From JAGUXG01 sp043798435 (GTDB lineage: Bacteria > UBA9089 > UBA9088 > JAGUXG01), in contig JAZDOR010000046.1 of the NCBI GenBank assembly GCA_043798435.1, forward strand, positions 1 through 8,640: a stretch of DNA of 8,640 bases, in the 5' to 3' direction. Below, one piece after another: positions 6,802-8,640 of this stretch. Below the pieces are notes generated by a model, which saw only the letters and a list, made by a program, of their open reading frames with translations, had not been told where the DNA came from and did no database searches. How positions within the stretch are numbered: position 1 is the stretch's first letter; the number at the start of each line of letters is the position of its first letter. The position numbers and the translations under genes are program-made.

Positions 6802-7683
6802 TTACCATTTTACCCTCTCTAATGAGGAATAGGCAATTTTTACTGCAGAATCGCTTATATTTTTGTATGCCTTCTCCATTGTTTGATAGAAATCCTTCTC
6901 TGTGCCCATCCAGAACTGAGGCACACCAAGGCGATGAAGAATGGCAGCATTTAATGGTGGCGTGTCCAAGGAAGGAGGAAGGCTTATCTCCTTGCTCATC
7001 CTCCAGAAGACTGCCGGGTCATCAGATAAGGGTTCAGCTATCTCTTCCTGGACAATCTCCTCTAACCTAACACCGGGAACAACACCTATCTCTTTATGTA
7101 ATTCAGACAATAGATCATTCCTCTTTTTGCCCCTTAAATGAAATATGAGAAATGGGTCGCGGTCAAAGGCTTCTGCAACAATGTAATAGACTGCGGCAAT
7201 GTGCTTGCAAGGATTTGCCCAGTCAGGGCAGGAACAGTCTGCCTTGAAATCCTTTTCAGATTCAGGGAATAAAGGGATGGCTGTCTCCTTGAATACATCC
7301 TCAATATCTTGTGGCATCCCTCCAGAGAGGAGCCTGGCAACAAAGCGTGCCTGAGAGGACATAGCCTTAATTACTTTGCCCCATTGCTTATCTGAAAGTG
7401 TCTTTACCTCTATTTTTATTGAGTAAGGTTTTGGTCTTGAACCTTGAACCTTTGAGGTGATAATTCCATACTCTATTTTATAGTCTATCACCTGACCAGC
7501 CCTGGCATATCTTCTGCCACGCGCCAGCCTCTCTGACCAGCCGAATTTACCCAATACATCTAAAAACCGCTTTGCCCACCAGGTCTCACCTATCTCACCA
7601 ACCTTCTTCCGTGCCTTGAGCCCATCCTTTACAGCCTTTGGTGTTGTTCGCTCATAATGTTCATAATATCCCCAATAGCCCAT
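6802..7683 (-). CDS. SWIM zinc-finger domain protein
   Basis: 293 residues from the ATG at 7683, which has a strong AAAGGAGG 5 nt upstream; a longer reading frame to 7719 would overlap the Fic gene and lacks such a site. The defining motif is CSCPDWANPCKH (C150, C152, C159, H161), a CxC-x6-CxH SWIM zinc finger. Before it, an N-terminal region with WWAKRFLDVLGKFGW, ARGRRYARAGQVIDY and a KVQGSRPKPYSI segment is typical of stand-alone bacterial SWIM proteins, which often sit next to SNF2-type helicases. SWIM fingers are thought to bind DNA or protein partners; no enzymatic activity is indicated. No helicase gene lies next door here. It is the second gene of an apparent operon with fic, 11 bp after the fic stop. 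The specific function is unknown. Confidence 0.88.
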   Translation of the reverse strand: MGYWGYYEHYERTTPKAVKDGLKARKKVGEIGETWWAKRFLDVLGKFGWSERLARGRRYARAGQVIDYKIEYGIITSKVQGSRPKPYSIKIEVKTLSDKQWGKVIKAMSSQARFVARLLSGGMPQDIEDVFKETAIPLFPESEKDFKADCSCPDWANPCKHIAAVYYIVAEAFDRDPFLIFHLRGKKRNDLLSELHKEIGVVPGVRLEEIVQEEIAEPLSDDPAVFWRMSKEISLPPSLDTPPLNAAILHRLGVPQFWMGTEKDFYQTMEKAYKNISDSAVKIAYSSLERVKW

Positions 7684-7688
7684 TGTTT

Positions 7689-7696
7689 CCTCCTTT
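7689..7696 (-). promoter_or_regulatory. Strong Shine-Dalgarno of the SWIM gene overlapping the fic stop codon
   Basis: AAAGGAGG on the minus strand (7696-7689), 5 nt before ATG 7683. Its first bases share the fic TAA stop (7697-7695). This fixes the SWIM start and predicts translational coupling. It is the only clear Shine-Dalgarno at a start codon in the window, and it belongs to an operon-internal gene. Confidence 0.85.
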
Positions 7697-8573
7697 ACTG
7701 ACGGACGCCAATCTTCCAAACGCCTTTTTCAAGAAAAGCTTCTATAGTTTGGCGATTTGCTTTATTTATCAAATTAGAGTGTGATACTTTATGCTTTTTT
7801 GCATATTCAGCAAGCGTCATGATGTGTGCGCCTTCCAGATACGCAAGCCTCTTATGATAACTATTCGTGAGCGACTTGCCGACTATTTCCTTCATAATTT
7901 TTGTAGTTCCTTTTTCACCAAACTCCTTAAATGCCTCGTAATACATTTTTCTATCAATGAATTTAATATTCACCGGCACAAAACCTTCTCGTATAAGTAA
8001 ATAATTGTTTATTACTCTTCCGATACGGCCATTACCATCAATAAATGGGTGAATGTGTTCAAAAGTAAGATGTAACAATGCAATGCGTTTTATAATATTT
8101 TCATAGGTGTTTGCGTTATACGCGGCAAGCATTTTTCCCAATCTTCCTACTACTTCTTTTGGGTCTGGTGATATATGGTTCGCAACCCTGACCCACTCAC
8201 CGTCTTTGCGAAATCTTCCGGCAATATCATCCTGAATATTCGCTATAAGCATTTTGTGCAGTAATAGAATAATCTCAAGAGTGAGCTCTTGTTCTTTAGC
8301 TTTTGTATCGACATAAGAAACTACCCTCGCGAGGTTTTTTGCTCCAAAAATTTCTCTTTCAGTTATGTATCTATCTAAATCTATTTGCAAAAGGATTTTC
8401 TCTGTTTCTTCAAGGGTAAGAGTGCTGTTCTCGATGGCATTAGAGTTATACACCTGCTCAGCAACCTCTGTTTCACTCAATAATTTTATAAGCGATTGTT
8501 TACCAACAGACGCAGTATGATACCGCTCTCTTAAGCGATTGATTGTATTAAAAACATATAATATTTTTGCCAT
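7695..8573 (-). CDS. Fic-family protein adenylyltransferase (class II-type) with C-terminal HTH-like segment
   Basis: 292 residues from ATG 8573. The Fic core motif HPFIDGNGRIGR (H175-R186) is complete, with the catalytic His and the phosphate-binding GNGR, so transfer of AMP (or a related group) from a nucleotide to a protein hydroxyl is expected. SNAIEN (S44-N49) lies N-terminal to the core and fits the (S/T)xxxE(G/N) inhibitory motif of class II Fic proteins, whose Glu (E48) blocks productive ATP binding until released. Residues ~245-290 (MTLAEYAKKHKVSHSNLINKAN) look like a small helix-turn-helix, as in many bacterial Fic proteins. The target protein is unknown. A GTG at 8597 also opens the frame, but a promoter -10 lies between it and ATG 8573, so the ATG is preferred. 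No separate antitoxin gene is seen; the inhibition appears built in. First gene of an operon with the SWIM gene. Confidence 0.92.
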   Translation of the reverse strand: MAKILYVFNTINRLRERYHTASVGKQSLIKLLSETEVAEQVYNSNAIENSTLTLEETEKILLQIDLDRYITEREIFGAKNLARVVSYVDTKAKEQELTLEIILLLHKMLIANIQDDIAGRFRKDGEWVRVANHISPDPKEVVGRLGKMLAAYNANTYENIIKRIALLHLTFEHIHPFIDGNGRIGRVINNYLLIREGFVPVNIKFIDRKMYYEAFKEFGEKGTTKIMKEIVGKSLTNSYHKRLAYLEGAHIMTLAEYAKKHKVSHSNLINKANRQTIEAFLEKGVWKIGVRQ

Positions 8574-8579
8574 AGTTAT

Positions 8580-8608
8580 AGTATATACCTTTTTCACGCT
8601 TTTATCAA
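8580..8608 (-). promoter_or_regulatory. Promoter of the fic-SWIM operon
   Basis: On the minus strand TTGATA (8608-8603), a 17-nt spacer and TATACT (8585-8580), each one base from consensus. Six nt separate the -10 from ATG 8573, the same spacing as at two other genes here. No Shine-Dalgarno is suitably placed, so a leaderless mRNA is likely. Confidence 0.7.
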
Positions 8609-8622
8609 CATAATCGTGAAAA
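8591..8622. promoter_or_regulatory. Operator-like palindrome around the -35 box of the fic promoter
   Basis: TTTTCACG (8591-8598) and its exact reverse complement CGTGAAAA (8615-8622) are separated by 16 nt that hold the -35 hexamer (8603-8608) almost in the middle. The half-site centres are 24 bp apart, a little over two helical turns, as expected for a dimeric regulator binding one face. The regulator is unknown; the HTH-like tail of Fic itself is one candidate. Confidence 0.5.
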
Positions 8623-8640
8623 TTTTATAAAAAACAGTGA

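Noticed and set aside
7431..7452. Tandem TTGAACC repeat in the SWIM gene, possibly an inserted repeat like the one at 402-434
   Set aside because: It encodes part of KVQGSRPKPYSI, which I recognise as conserved in SWIM proteins, so it is ordinary coding sequence.
8574..8597. Longer Fic protein starting at GTG 8597
   Set aside because: The -10 box TATACT (8585-8580) lies between this GTG and ATG 8573, so the GTG would not be transcribed from that promoter.

Overview
The window comes from a bacterium, not a phage or plasmid. It carries ordinary chromosomal genes (argJ, comEC, a membrane glycosyltransferase, a citrate/isopropylmalate-synthase-type enzyme) at moderate, slightly AT-rich composition. 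Its gaps are filled with degenerate inverted repeats of the kind seen in many uncultivated environmental lineages. A Re-citrate-synthase-like enzyme would fit an anaerobe. I cannot name the phylum from the sequence alone.

Layout. Positions 1-1072 (minus) hold the N-terminal 357 codons of a PMT/ArnT-like membrane glycosyltransferase that runs off the left edge. It is divergent from a plus-strand enzyme at 1499-3295. The 426-bp gap between them contains a promoter at each end and a ~240-bp imperfect palindrome (1167-1404). The plus-strand enzyme is a DRE-TIM metallolyase of Re-citrate synthase / 2-isopropylmalate synthase type with an unexpected C-terminal Cache (PDC) sensor-like domain. It converges on a four-gene minus-strand run, in transcription order: Fic adenylyltransferase (8573-7695), SWIM zinc-finger protein (7683-6802), argJ (6610-5468) and comEC (5449-3338). 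Fic and SWIM are tightly coupled, since the SWIM Shine-Dalgarno overlaps the Fic stop codon. argJ and comEC are 18 bp apart. A second inverted-repeat element fills nearly the whole SWIM-argJ gap.

How the parts relate. ArgJ makes ornithine and N-acetylglutamate. A Re-citrate synthase would feed 2-oxoglutarate and glutamate, so the two could touch the same nitrogen-carbon branch, but they are not co-transcribed. ComEC would be the DNA-uptake channel, although its C-terminal metallo-beta-lactamase-like domain has lost several expected metal-site residues.

Most notable points: (1) the enzyme-Cache fusion; (2) three promoters (glycosyltransferase, Re-CS-like enzyme, Fic) whose -10 boxes all lie exactly 6 nt before the start codon, implying leaderless mRNAs; (3) the degraded ComEC nuclease-like domain; (4) a palindrome bracketing the -35 box of the Fic promoter; (5) a repeat family with copies in two intergenic regions. 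I saw no tRNA, rRNA, CRISPR array, transposase or convincing rho-independent terminator.
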